A DNA stretch of 64,000 nucleotides, from the NCBI GenBank assembly GCA_003118195.1, contig BEXV01000172.1, positions 379,427 through 443,426 on the forward strand, given 5' to 3'. The notes beneath the pieces are model-generated. The model ran no database searches, had not been told where the DNA came from, and was given only the letters and a program-made list of their open reading frames with translations. This DNA comes from Hemicentrotus pulcherrimus (lineage: Eukaryota > Echinodermata > Echinoidea > Camarodonta > Strongylocentrotidae). This document shows, piece by piece, positions 38,490-50,609 of this stretch; position 1 is the stretch's first letter, and every line of letters begins with the position of its first letter. The position numbers and the translations under genes are program-made.

Positions 38490-38700
38490 TAGGCTGCCAT
38501 AACAAGCTCACCGCCACGGCTGTATTCATATCATGGCGGTTTGGGCTCCACGATTTGGCGCTTTTGACGCTGTACACCCACCGATTTGCGCGCACTTGTA
38601 TGGCGCCTTTGGCGTTTTGGGCGTGACTCCTATGGTACCAGTGGCCCGCAGAATGTAGGTGTTGATGCCCGCGTTTGGCTTTTATTTGGCGTGTTTCTGG
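38490..38700. promoter_or_regulatory. Cluster of E2F-like TTTGGCG words
   Basis: TTTGGCGC at 38554-38561 (exact TTTSGCGC), TTTGCGCGC at 38585-38593, TTTGGCGT at 38608-38615 and again at 38685-38692, with GGCGCC and TTTTGGGCG between. All run in the same orientation within about 140 bp of GC-richer DNA. E2F/DP factors bind such words; a regulatory role here is inference. Confidence 0.3.
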
Positions 38701-38870
38701 TAACGACTTGGTATGATCGAGATGAGATGAGAGAGACATTCTTGTTTAAAGGCCATACCCTCGTATTACTGAAAAGAGTAGTAATTGTTAAATATCTTTA
38801 CATTTTGATTGTTTACATACAATGAATGTCATGTTCTTTTTTAAGCAAGTGCTATCATCTGATTCTGATG

Positions 38871-39040
38871 TTTGTTTGTTTGTTTATTTTATTTTAGCAC
38901 GGAGGCATACTTCAGCCAATGGCTGTTCTTCAGCATGGCCGTGCATATAAAAAGCAATTACAATTTTACAAAGAAACATACATTATAGATTAACATGATT
39001 TACATACAAAGTTGAATAAAACATATATAAACAAATAGGC
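38871..39040 (-). mobile_element. Probable retroelement 3' end with (CAAA)n-type tail
   Basis: Read on the minus strand, the segment runs through GGCCATGCTGAAGAACAGCC and TATGCCTCCGTGCTAAAATA, then ends in an AAATAAACAAACAAACAAAC tail. A short A/C-rich tandem tail is typical of non-LTR retroelement or SINE 3' ends. No reverse transcriptase sequence is present, so this is at most a 5'-truncated copy. Confidence 0.4.
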
Positions 39041-39044
39041 TAGA

Positions 39045-39161
39045 AGGCGAGAAATCCAAACGAGCCCTAATTTAGAAAAGAAAAAATATGTATAATATAT
39101 ACATTTTTTCTTTTCTGTTCATATTCTTTTCTAAACTAGGGCTCGTTTGGATTTCTCGCCT
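39045..39161. repeat. Large hairpin: nested inverted repeats
   Basis: Outer arms of about 37 bp begin AGGCGAGAAATCCAAACG on the left, with the complement at the right end (39125-39161) and only about one mismatch. An inner palindrome (GAAAAGAAAAAATATGTA ... TACATTTTTTCTTTTC) fills the loop. Nearly identical arms suggest a recent origin or continuing arm correction. Confidence 0.8.
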
Positions 39162-39578
39162 ATATAAAAATACAACAAAATTAAATAGAAGAAGACAAAA
39201 ATCAGTTGTTTTTGTTTGCAATTAAAAGTCAAACATGATATTACAAATATTATAAACTGCTTTTGAAAGTGTAGTAAGTTGGTTTATATTTAGTTTCTAC
39301 CGGCAATTCATGTCTCATTTTATCATTCATCCTGTTCATTTTCATTTGAGTTCATTACCTTGTGGAACAATTCTGATTGGTACAGGAAAAATAAAACATA
39401 TCAGCTTTACTGACACGTTCTTGAATCAATAAATTATCTTTAAAAACATGGTTAATGAAGATAGGTCTTTAATAAAACTTGAGAAGTATGCTACATACGT
39501 CAAATTTTAAAGAATGGGACGAGATCGATTACTCAAAAACGAAAATCGATTTTCTCAATGAATCCCTTGTGATATATC

Positions 39579-39721
39579 ATTCTCTCTCTCACACACACAC
39601 ATACACACACACACGCACACACAGGAAAAATGTTCTTCTCTCCATATTTCTATTCCTTTCTTTTCACACCTTAACCTCCTCTAATTCCAATCATTATTAT
39701 TGTAATTATCCTCTTTCTTTA

Positions 39722-39759
<38 letters not shown>

Positions 39760-39890
39760 TACACACACACACACACACACACGCACACACAGGAAAAAAT
39801 GTTCTCCTCTCCATATTTCTATTCCTTTCTTTTCACACCTTAACCTCCTCTAATTCCAATCATTATTATTGTAATTATCCTCTTTCTTTA

Positions 39891-39915
<25 letters not shown>
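39579..39915. repeat. Tandem duplication of a ~168-bp microsatellite-containing unit
   Basis: Two nearly identical units of (CT)n-(CA)n followed by about 110 bp of unique sequence (GTTCTTCTCTCCATATTTC ... CTTTAGTCGGTCT), offset by 168-169 bp. A third (CT)n run at 39897-39925 begins a partial copy. The (CT)n run is longer in the second and third units. Confidence 0.85.
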
Positions 39916-39928
<13 letters not shown>

Positions 39929-39934
39929 CTCTCT

Positions 39935-40085
39935 TCGTTACTTCACGGGTTTCTCCCTTTTTGTAGATCTACTTTATTCATGCATCTTCATATAAACTTT
40001 CCAGGGTCGCAATCGCCAGTGGAGGACGAATATCTGTATTTTTCTTAAATCAGACAATAAATTATCTTGAATCTTGAATCTGAAT
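39935..40085 (+). mobile_element. Possible LINE 3' end with TTGAATC tail
   Basis: The segment ends AATAAATTATCTTGAATCTTGAATCTGAAT, in pieces: a polyadenylation-like word followed by TTGAATC repeats, a style seen at 3' ends of some CR1/RTE-type elements. No coding remnant seen. Confidence 0.3.
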
Positions 40086-40204
40086 TGCTTCAACTGATGA
40101 GCCGACTACTACCTCAAAAAGTCAACAACAACAAGTATCTTATTAACTTGTAAATATTTCTTCCATCATTCTTTAAGAATTTTTAAATGAAGTTCCCAGC
40201 TCCT

Positions 40205-40230
40205 TCTCTCTCTCTCTCTCTCTCTCTCTT
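40205..40230. repeat. (CT)n microsatellite
   Basis: CT run of about 26 bp within a pyrimidine-rich stretch to about 40330; it generates a spurious Leu/Ser/Phe-rich frame. Confidence 0.85.
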
Positions 40231-40539
40231 TACTCTCTTTGTTTTCTTCTCCCTTTGCTATTTTGCTCTTTGTCTCGTCGATATCTTTGTATTTCTGTCT
40301 CTCTTGTTCTTTTCCCTACGTCTATATCTATCCCTAAAAATATTCTACTCTCAATTCGTCAATCTGCATAATATCTTTCTTTTTTGCTTGTTTTTTTTTT
40401 GTATGTGTGGTATTCAGACGTTTGTTCCTTGCTATACATCAGCACTGGTTTTTGTTTTGCGCCGTAGTGATTGGAATTCAATGGGACTTGAGAAGTGGTC
40501 TGGTAAGCGTGAAAAGGGCGAGCGTTTTTAGAGCTCTCT

Positions 40540-41300
40540 TGCTTCCATTGTGCGTTAATTAGTCTGCAATTAGTTGTCAAGACGTTATTATATGTCCATA
40601 TAATGGAGGGCTGGCATTATAGCTTAGTAAAGGCACGGACACCGTTATTGGTTCTTTGTTGCAGTGTCCGTTAAGGTGTTAATGTGAGGGCTGTCACTCA
40701 ACGTCCTCTTCAATGAAAGCTCAAATGAGATTAAACAAGTGGAGATGTGTTTAGCCGTCGGCTCGGGGCATTAGCGACACAGTAAGGCACAGGTGTGTGT
40801 GCGTGAAAGCATCTTCAATAATGTGATGCTTCACTCTGCTTAGTTCTACCTCTAGGCCTTTTACTTTGTAAAGAAAGTGATAAAAACGGTTATCCCTCGG
40901 CAAGGCATGCACCCATCAAAAGTCCTAAGAAAGGAGGTAAAAGCTTTTTGTCTCTTAACAACTTGCTTGAATCAAGGAGCGCTCTTTGCTCGCATTGCGT
41001 TCACAGCGTGGGTTAAGATTGTGCGTGAGCGTGCACGCCTGCAAACTAAAAACACCGAAATCGTCACCGAAGTCCGATTTTTTAAAACTGGCGCGCATCC
41101 TTGTTTAATCCCCCCGTGGCAGACGACATAGTAAACCTCTGTGTTTGCTAACATTCACTCAAGCACGGGTTATTTGCAAGTGACAACATACTAGCAGTCA
41201 ATCACAGCCCTACCCCGTTTAGAAAGTCTCGGGAGTCTTGTGTACATCTCCCATTCTGCCCCTGTTTGCTAACGCATGCTGGTAAATGATCGGCAAATAG
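40540..41300. promoter_or_regulatory. Candidate regulatory stretch with repeated forkhead words
   Basis: Balanced composition from 40540 to 41300 with many clean motif-like words: GTTAATTAG (about 40553), TTCTTTGTTGC (Sox-like, about 40652) and an exact 11-mer TGTTTGCTAAC at 41142-41152 and 41263-41273 (forkhead-type TGTTTGC). Frames are short and show no domain. About 18 kb above foxA. Inferred enhancer only. Confidence 0.25.
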
Positions 41301-41413
41301 GTTTGTTTGACGAACCTTTCAGCTCAGTATCAAATCGTCAACATCGTAACTTATCGCCTCTCTTTTCCAGAATACTGATACACTCTAACGTCCGACAAAT
41401 TTAGATTTCCTGT

Positions 41414-41451
41414 GGGGGGGGGGGGGGGGGGGGGGGGGGGGGTGGGGTGGA
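41414..41451. repeat. Poly-G run (about 29 G) with G-rich tail
   Basis: G29 followed by TGGGGTGG. Capable of G-quadruplex formation; the length is probably uncertain in the assembly. Confidence 0.85.
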
Positions 41452-43267
41452 GGTACCAACGTCTGTTTTGTTGGTCAGGGTTACAGTCATATCGACTTGA
41501 GTTCTGCATATTTACCTTTCATGGCTTCGGCCTCTTATTATGCATAGAATATTAAATACACTTTTTTTCTCCTTTCCGTTGTATAGACTATAGATTTCTA
41601 AAATATGAAAACAATATTGGTACATTTACAGACGCTGTTTATTCCCCATCTTATATTAGCATCATCATCTCACTAGACATATTGAAGCTACAAACCAGGG
41701 TCCATTAACTTTTACAAGAAGATGAATACAACGAATCGGATCAGTTTCCTTTGATTTTTTTTGTTACATTTTGTCCACCTTTTCATGTTATTGTTATTCT
41801 TATTCTCTATAGCAATTTTCTTTGTCGTTGCTAAATCATCTTTCTAACTAAGAATTCATGTAAAGGTATAATTTCTAATATTTACATTTATTCGGTCGTC
41901 TAACGCTTTATTCTCATGTGCTTTATGTTATTATTCGAATTGATAGTTTCGTTGATTTTGATTCGGTCTTTTAAGTAGATACAAATAGAATTAAAGACGC
42001 ATATCAAACATGAAAATGCCCCACCAGAATTCTCTGAATGCATATTACAGATGACGAGAGTTTTCGTAATTTCTGTATCTTTAAATCGAAATGTGATTTA
42101 GAGAATTGGCGTGGAGTCGGAGAAGCTACAGTATAAACGTTGGCATCACCCGAGGCCAAGTTTGGATGATGACATGGGCTCTACATCAACTAACAAAGAT
42201 TTATTGGAGATCATCGAGAATTGACTCGTCGAGAAGTCGAGCTACCTGCCAGAAACGAGCCGACATCGATATCATGCTCCGCGTGATTCGGTATCGAAAT
42301 GAATATTAGATTTCAGAAGTCACTCCAGGCTAATTTGGCTAATAATGGACGGAAACTTCACGTGGTGCGCTCTGAGAAAGAGAGGGGAAGAGGGAGAGAA
42401 AGGGCGCAATTTTCACCCCTTTCTCCTTTTGATTCGCCCTGCTCACACTTATACGGGAGCTTTGTGTAAAAGGATGCCGTAAAGCATGTGTGGTATTGAT
42501 CCACAGAGTTGTACATTTTGTCTGATGCCATTGATATCAAGCGAGCCATCCAAGCTTTTTTGCTGCAGCAGCATCTTAAGAAGGAAGCTTGGGGAGAGCG
42601 AGCAAAGAAATCCCCCTTTTTTCCTCGCCATATCTCATTTTTCTCTGTTCCCACTTTTTCTCTTTCTTCATAAGATAGCCGCTGCGTATAACCTATTCCA
42701 TCAAGCCCTTCTCTTTCAACCGCCATAGAGGCCCAAACCGACCGGTGCGCAGGCGGACCACTTGCAGCATGGCACCGTGGAGCAGCGGCACAGGCAGGTC
42801 GCGTTTCAAATTGCACCCATGAATCGATCGCAGAACAGAGCCATACATATTCATAACCGATTTGGAGCACTTTGATTCGAATATTTTAACAGTGACACAT
42901 GTAGCAGGTTTAGAATTAGCGATCCTCCAGGCGTGCCTTTCACCATTTTTCTCACTGCACCCTCCCCCACTTTTCAGGCCCTTCATTGTCGCGAACCTTC
43001 TTTTCCCCTCTCTCTGAAGTCTGGCGAAGAGAGCATGGCTCTATTTAACACTTCAACACTACCACATGGTATGATGAAGTTATCAAAAAAATCAATGATT
43101 TCATAAAAAGTGGAATGAATCTTGCATCTCTTTTTGATCGCAATGCTATCCTGTCCTGCAGAAATATCCCTTGTTTTCAACTCCATGGAGAATTTCTCAA
43201 GAATCGTTCTTGCATTATTGATCTTCGCAAATTATCTTCCCGCTCCTGCAAAACGTCAATTCACTGA
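41452..43267. other. Intergenic DNA; GC-richer segment at 42.1-43.0 kb with several overlapping frames
   Basis: 42100-43000 is GC-richer than the surroundings and carries open frames on both strands, the longest at 42358-42870 on the minus strand (170 codons). None shows a recognisable domain, and simultaneous open frames suggest a compositional cause. Confidence 0.35.
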
Positions 43268-43316
43268 CCCCCCCCCCCCCNNNNNNNNNNNNNNNNNNNN
43301 NNNCCCCCCCCCCCCC
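43268..43316. other. Assembly gap of 23 N inside poly-C
   Basis: C13, then N at 43281-43303, then C13. The homopolymer evidently defeated sequencing; the true length is unknown. Confidence 0.95.
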
Positions 43317-44975
43317 TCCATCTCCATCCCTCACCCCGGCATCCCATTTCGAAGCTTTTACAACAGTGTCTTATATGTGTGCGTACGATACAGGAATACA
43401 AATGGCCTAATCTTTAATACAAATAGAGATTTGTCACTATTTGGGTTGTAATTGTTATAAATGATGGAGTTAGAATGGATAGATCCGAACCACTATTTGA
43501 TACCACAAGCCGTGTTTATTCTTTCCCCGGGCAATATTCTCAACAATTAAGTACCATTATTTGATTGTGAGTTAAGTCATGACCCTTCGCTTTGCCCCAT
43601 TAGATCCCGTTGAATGAATGAGAGAGGAGAAGAAGAAAAAAAAAATCACTCACAAAAATTACATGCGGATAATGTGTAAAGCCACGAAAGCAAGTGTTGT
43701 CAATTGGTCCTGATTTATGATAACAAATCAGTGAATGTCGATTGTATCGACGCACGAGGCAGTTTCCCCCCAGTAGATTTGATGGCTTACATAGACTGAT
43801 ATTTTGTTTGATAATGTTTAGAAAGTACAAATAGAGGTGCTATGCGTAATTGAATACAAATATGAATGAATGAATTATGTTTACTCTGATATAGTTTAAA
43901 CAATGATTACATCCGATTTAATTTGTTGTTGATCTATCCAGTTTGTTTATATTCAGGGCTGAAAAGGCGGTATGCTAAAGAGAACAACTTGTGTTAAGAT
44001 CGTCTGATGTTTTGTTTATGTTATCCAAATTTATGAGTCATGATAAGCGTAGCGGTTAAAATTGCAAACAAACATGGCACTGATCAGGAGTGATGCAATT
44101 TTATTTGGTTTGTTTGTTTGTTTGTTTGTGTATTCATTTTTGTTCGAATACTTCGTGAAGCTCATTTCTACTCATTTGAGCATTTCTGCAATATAAATCA
44201 TGTTATAGTAGAGGGATCTAAAACTTGAAGCTCATGGATGCTCCATTAATAAAAAAATTACACCCACTTTGTCTGTTTAAAAAATGCAACATGCACTGGG
44301 CCCATTTCTGTGGTATGCGGATAGGTCGAGTCATATGGACATATGCAAATAATAAGGATTATCTTCTAACCAAACTATTTCTCAAAGAGATGAATTAATT
44401 GATTTGTCTTATAAACAACGAATTATGATTTTTAAAAATGGAGATTTATTTTCGCCCCAATTTATTCCGACCCTAAATCTTCATGGACACATGTCAGAGA
44501 TGATCATATATACTGTACATAAAATTGATTGAGATTGCTTTAAAAAAAAAGCATATTGCATCAAATCCTCTTTTGACATTTTCATCGTAAATTGCTCAAT
44601 ATATTGCTCATGTTCGTAGTTTTTATATTTGTTCATTTTTATTCAATCTGGCACGCCACCTGTTAATAATGGTCGTCTTTTGGTCGATAAGGCCGATAAA
44701 TTTCAGTCCATATTCTCCTTTATTCTGGACATCTCTCTCACACCCACCCATACACACGCACACAAACAAACGCGCAGACACACACAAACACACAAGTGCC
44801 CTGTATCGCAGACACCATTGTACTTTCTCAAATCAATCAAGTATTGTTTTCATGGAGCGCAATTAAGATAAAGAAGTTTTGATACAGTAATAAAGGTTCC
44901 CAATTTCTATTCATACGCCAATCATTGGCTATTCGTGGTTTCTCTTGTTCAGTTTGAGTTGGGAAGCTTTATCAC
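43317..44975. other. AT-rich spacer with small repeats
   Basis: (GTTT)n at 44107-44129, an octamer ATGCAAAT at 44343-44350 (POU-type) and CA-rich DNA at 44745-44795. No gene recognised. Confidence 0.4.
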
Positions 44976-45352
44976 TTAAAGAGAAGGTACAGGTCTGGTA
45001 ATGATGAAAAAAGAATTTGTGGGCGTTTTCATTCTATAGTTGTAAATTTGGGAGAATATCATACTAGAATGAAATCTCCGCAGAAAGGATTGCGCTTCCA
45101 AAAATCCTCATATTTGAAATAATACAGAAAATAGTTGAGAAAATTGGACCAAATGCAATGTCTGCGTATAATCACATACCCCAATGTTTGTGTGCAGAGC
45201 ATTTGACTTACAGCAAACCTGAGTCAATTTCACTTCATTTTGAACCTTACACTGTATATTCTCACTGACTATCTAATAAACCTTTCACGATTTCTTCGAG
45301 GCAGTTTCTCTCACAAGTTAATATCTTGGCTAAAACTTAACTTTCTCTTTAA
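44976..45352. mobile_element. TTAA-bounded MITE, copy 2 (divergent)
   Basis: A 377-bp non-coding element. Left end TTAAAGAGAAGGTACAGG; complement of the right end TTAAAGAGAAAGTTAAG. TTAA at both edges. The internal part (about 45187-45290) is recognisably but distantly related to copies 1 and 3. Confidence 0.6.
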
Positions 45353-45574
45353 AAGTTAACACATTCAGTTGGGCATTTGGACATGTGTTATTGGTGTCCT
45401 TAGAAAGGAGAATGAAAGGTGTATAAATTCAGAATGAAATGAGGCAGTGTGGTGAGCATAGAGGGGTTCTCTCTCTGAATGCCTTGAGGGACAGTCGGTA
45501 TGAGAGATGACTAGGGGACAACGATCGCTGTAGTACTGAACCTGCTATGAAACCACTCCTATATGGATGGAGGG

Positions 45575-45790
45575 CAAAGTGGAGGGAGAGGGAGGGAGAG
45601 AGGCAAGAGAAACAGAGAGAAAGAAAGAGAGAGAGAGAGAAAGAATGAGAGAGAGAGAAAGAGAGAGAGAGAGAAGGCATTGACAGAGATGGGAAAGGTG
45701 AGAGAAACAGAAAGAGAGGTACGGATAAAGGAGGGAAAGGGGGAGCGGGAGCTAGTGACAGATAGAGGGGAGGGGGAGAAAGAGGGAGAG
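45575..45790. repeat. Purine-rich (GA)n region
   Basis: About 215 bp of almost pure A/G on the plus strand with (GA)n cores. Confidence 0.85.
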
Positions 45791-47427
45791 AGTAAGATCT
45801 ATCAACATGATGAGAGAAAGGATGGAAGAAAAGAGATAATGTTAAACATAGATTATAATTCTATGAAAAAATCATGAAAATATATTTAAACAATAGTAAA
45901 AATTTCATTGTATGTTCAATAATAATACAAAAACATTTGCTGCACATGAGCAAAGTTCGAAAAGGACGATTTGAAAGAAGCATCCTTCGTTTTTTGCAAT
46001 TGAGATTCTTTATAATCCTCTTTTGCATATCCTAACTGATTGTTTCTTTCTCCCGGTGCCTGTAATCAACGCCTGACTAGCTATAGAGATACAGATTAGT
46101 AATGTTGGGCTCTTTGGGGGTGGTATTCAACATAAAAACAGAAAGACAAATGAGATGAACCTTTGAAATTACAGAAAATGGGATGCAAGATGTGGCTATG
46201 CAAAAGGCAATAATAGACTTGCAAGTCATTCAAAATTCCCCCTGAATTCGCATCGCCCGGAGAGGGGCTCTTGAGTGACCACAACCCACTCGGCCTTTTG
46301 GTCCCCTCCTCGGTTTTGACGAAGGTACCTACCCCTGAAGAAGAAAACAGTCCTTGCCACGGGTCGATTCTTCCTCAACTCAACGGAACAAAAGAAAAGC
46401 TGTCAAAAGTTTGGGCAGAGTGTGAAAAGTGGGAAGTTGCCTTTCAATGAAGGGTATTTGCTCTCTAATTGTAGCTTTTGTTGCATTTTGGTTTCAGTCG
46501 ATATTAGGAGAATAGAGGTGCGAGGGGTTTGGAGCGAAGGGGGGGGGGTGTCATTCGCGGCTCGCGACACTTTTATTACCCCCTCCACGCCTAACCCCTA
46601 CTTCAAAATAGTTGGTATGAACCCCAAATATCGGGCTATCTTCTACTGTGAAAGGAACACTACACCATCCGAGCAAGGAGGCATTGTAGCAAGCTCAAAA
46701 GAGAGAAGAAAAAATAAAGACGAGGCTCAAAGAGTTTTGTTGACGTCATCTAGTTTTATCTGACAGAGTGTCCATGTGGCACCATGGTAACAAGTCACCA
46801 CGCCCATATTCCGAGTGAATGGGAATAGTAGAAAAGGATTTCCACACCTGCGATCATGCTATGTCATAATAAGATAAAAAGACATCATTGATATGGCTTC
46901 GTATTTCCTCCCTAAATAGTTCGTTTTGAAGTGGGATATTAGTGTCATTCTAGACGAGTTATTCTTGTGACACGCACAAACCGGAACTAAAGTAGTCCAG
47001 GAGTATAATTTCTGTTCATTCTAGTACACCTTTTATGTGAAATTTATCACATCACAGACTTCGTGATAAACTATTGGATAATTCAATACTATAATAATTA
47101 TAATTTGTTTGCCTAATACCAAAGCAAAAACTTCTCCAGCATGCGTTTGCAACATTATATATATCATATGTTCATGTTTGTATCACACACTGCGATAAAT
47201 ATAGCCTAATAATATTACTACTTCGATATACTCTGATTAAAATATCTACTGGCTACAAATTTACTCACTCAAAGTACTGCGGGTAATCCATAATGATGTT
47301 GATACTTATATCACTGCTTTCGTTACCATTATGTTTTTTTCAGTTGCTGCTATTATTGGTTAATTATTGTCACTAAAACTTAGTTTACATCTACCAGTGA
47401 TGCAGTCGTACGTCAAACATCTCTTCT
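45791..47427. other. Intergenic DNA, nothing firm
   Basis: A GC-richer patch at 46230-46800 with a full TGACGTCA (CRE) at 46741-46748. No domain in the frames there. Confidence 0.4.
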
Positions 47428-47545
47428 TTGATCATTATCACTTTCGTCGTCATTAACATTATTGTTATCATGATTATTATTATTATTTTCATTATAGTTA
47501 TTATAATAATAATCATTATCATCATTATAATTATTATTATTAATG
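47428..47545. repeat. (ATT)n/(ATC)n trinucleotide-rich microsatellite
   Basis: ATT/ATC/ATA triplets in variable order, creating an Ile-rich spurious frame. Confidence 0.8.
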
Positions 47546-47986
47546 TTATTCGTGTTGCATGTCATTCACAGGGATACCTTGCTAAGTCAGTAATCGTATT
47601 CGTAAATGTCATCTTTCCACTGTCACCGAAATCATGTATGACTATTACCCATGAAACCGTATCATCTTTTGAAATCCGAGCTAAAACACTTGATATGGAT
47701 ATATTTTCATTTGACTCGATTATGAGTTCGTTGATGCCATCCAAGAAGAAAGCTTGGAGATCAAAGACGGGATATCGCCTGGCAGGTTGACTACATGATA
47801 ACTCTTTTTGTCTTCTCCCGAATTTATATATTGAGAGGAGAAAGGCGACGATTTCTAGACTGATAGATGGAGTAAATGATGCAACTGCATGTTACCCCTT
47901 TTATTAGCCCTCTACCTCACTCGAGATGAACGTCAATCTATGCGTGCCTTAGAGCTGCCCTCGCGGCAATACTGCAAACTACTGCC

Positions 47987-48094
47987 ATGAATACTCCAAA
48001 AAATACTCGAGTCTTTCTGCTTCTCTTGGCCGCCACCCTCGCCCAGTTCCCCGCCAAGCACTCACCGTTCCAGCCGGCGGCGGTAACCCCCTGA
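47987..48094 (+). other. Short ORF with signal-peptide-like start; possible first coding exon or chance
   Basis: 35 codons in a GC-richer patch (47900-48200). The ATG has G at -3. The product begins MNTPKNTRVFLLLLAATLAQ: a basic head, a hydrophobic core and a small-residue region, as in secretory signals. Shortly before the TGA, a GCG|GTAACC word could serve as a splice donor, so the frame might be a first exon. No partner exon is visible downstream, and the patch could equally be regulatory DNA. Confidence 0.15.
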
Positions 48095-49234
48095 CTGTCT
48101 GCGAGCGATTTGTGCCATTAGATTCGGCTTGTGCGCGAAATTAGCGCAACCTAACACCCCTTCTTGCCATCCCAAGATGGATTTCTATGCGAAAGACGTT
48201 GAAGGGGATCGCATACGATACATGGGCAATCTTATTGCAACTGTTTGTGACAGTGTAAAGTGTGCAAACAGCATAGATTTACATTAACGGACCGTTCAAA
48301 TACAAGCAAGCCAAGCGATATTGAGTCAACATCACAATGCCTTCACAAACACGAGTCTTTGAGAAGAAGTCATCTACAATAAACGGGCCATGTTTGAACG
48401 AAACAGTTATCAAATAGATTTATAGCAAGATTAACACACTTCAAGTGAATGGACGAGTTTGGTGGTCTAGAATAACATTTTTATTGTGAAATTAAATCGT
48501 AAGACACATTGATAAAAGAAGTGTTTCTGACAGACAATATGAAGACAAAAAATATCTCAAATTGGCGACATAGTACTTGTAGCGAATGACATCGATCATG
48601 TATTCACGACACAAACTCTTATGAATGGAAGAGAAGATGAGATATGGAGAGGGGAAGAGAAAGAGAGGGTGAGCGAGAGAGAGAGAGAGAGAGAAAGAGA
48701 GAGGGAAGGGGGTGGGGGGAAAGGAGAGACACGGAGAGAAAAGCAATATGAGCAAAATGTTTAATTTTAACGACGCGTCATAACAGAGTGCTTATCAATT
48801 GAACCATACACGTGGAAGCAAAAAATAACCCATTCTCTTTCCTTAGGTACTTAAGAACATTTTAGCATGTCCAAACGAATTGTGCTTGAAAGAATAGGGC
48901 ATTAGCAGGACATTATTCACAAGTGCTTTAGCCCTCCCATCTTGCTTGCCTCTGAGCCTTTCGTTTCTATGTTTCTGCCATGCCCCTCTTTCGAGTGTGA
49001 TTCGATTCCTTTGATTGACACTTAGCAAGAACAAAACGTATTACGCAGACAATGAGGAGAGTCTGGTCTGTTTTTTTGTATAGGCCACTAGTTGGTCTAC
49101 CGTTCTACCTGAGCTCGATGCACAGGTGTGCGCGGTGATGCCCGGGGCAAACAAGGCATGGAATCCTCTCTTCGTGGCATAAAATGTTGTCATGTCTAAT
49201 GGAACCACGGCAACCATAGAGCTTAGAGAGAGAT

Positions 49235-49275
<41 letters not shown>

Positions 49276-49465
49276 GATGAAGGGAGACTTTCAAAGACAT
49301 GTAATTGTGCTACAACGCAGAATCAGAAGCAGCGCAAACAGAAATAACCCCTAAAAAAGATTGGGCGAGGGGAAGGTAAAGAGGCAGAAAGGGGATACAT
49401 AGGAAGATTTACAGACTTTAAACAGAGAGAGGAAGAGGAAGAGAGAGAAGGGAGAGAGAGACAGA

Positions 49466-49534
<69 letters not shown>

Positions 49535-50609
49535 AGAGGGAGAGACACACACACACACACACACACAAGTATTACGTCATAATGCTGGTCACAACAGATT
49601 CAGGTGTGTCGCGGTGTATGTTACGACCCACCTCTCCTCTATCCCATCCCGACCTCTCGATTCTACATCTGTACCTGATGTGAATGCACTATTGTCTCAA
49701 GACACTCCCAAAGTGTAACTTGAAAACGGTTTGGAATAAAGGATTGGATTATAAACTTCAATAATATCCTTAAAACATGTATTTGAGAATAAAATAGTTA
49801 CCACATATAATGTTAACCTAATTTTACCATCTGCATCAATCTGTTTACTGGACAGAATTTCGTACAGGGTGTCTTATGGAAAGCTTGTATTTTTGGCATC
49901 TCCGGAATATATAGAACACACAGAGCCTTTAGATTCGACATTGAATTTGTAATGATTGACTAGATCAGAAAATAAACTTTAAACTTAAAATACAAAACAA
50001 TGATCAACGTTGTAGAAAATGTCGTTTCGACATACGTGACACGTAAGTGTTAGTTAATACGATGTACGGTTTGTACAAGGACTCAGCAGAAATATTTAAA
50101 CAAATGTTGCTCGTTTTCTTGTGTGGAAAAATATGGAAAAAGTTTATGTTTCGATTTAAAAAATGTTGTTTTATGGTCCACATCCCATCCTTACGTCATC
50201 TTCACGGAAATATGGACATGGATGCATTGTGCTTTTTCAATATTGAAGGACATTAATCAATTATTGATTGAAAACATCCATGGTGATGGTGCTAAATACT
50301 TCACAGTCCATTTGATTGAGTGTCTCTCATGAATGCTTCTCTATAGCCCCTCTTCCATGTGGTCAAAATGATTTAGGCAATCTGTGGTTTACTCGGTTTC
50401 TCGTTCCGTTGCTTGCAATTAAGGGCAGATCATCTAATCTCACAATTCATTTCATACATGACAGGAACCGTATAAAAGGGTAACAAAAGGAAAGACCTTG
50501 AGTCGATTACTTCCTCTGTTTTTGACTTTGGGAAAGTTGGCCCTTGTTTTTGTTTTCATTTCTCATGGATATAATTATGCGCTATTTTTGTTGAATAGGG
50601 GATTTCTCT
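48095..50609. repeat. Intergenic DNA with three purine microsatellites
   Basis: (GA)n at about 48654-48728, (GA)n at 49225-49272, and a (GA)n run at 49424-49544 that passes directly into (CA)n at 49545-49567. The remainder shows no gene. Confidence 0.7.

Noticed and set aside
40594..40604. SRF CArG box CCATATAATGG
   Set aside because: It has seven A/T bases between CC and GG rather than six, so it does not fit the consensus.
42358..42870. 170-codon minus-strand frame
   Set aside because: No ATG-supported start was established, no domain, and frames on the other strand are open over the same GC-richer DNA.
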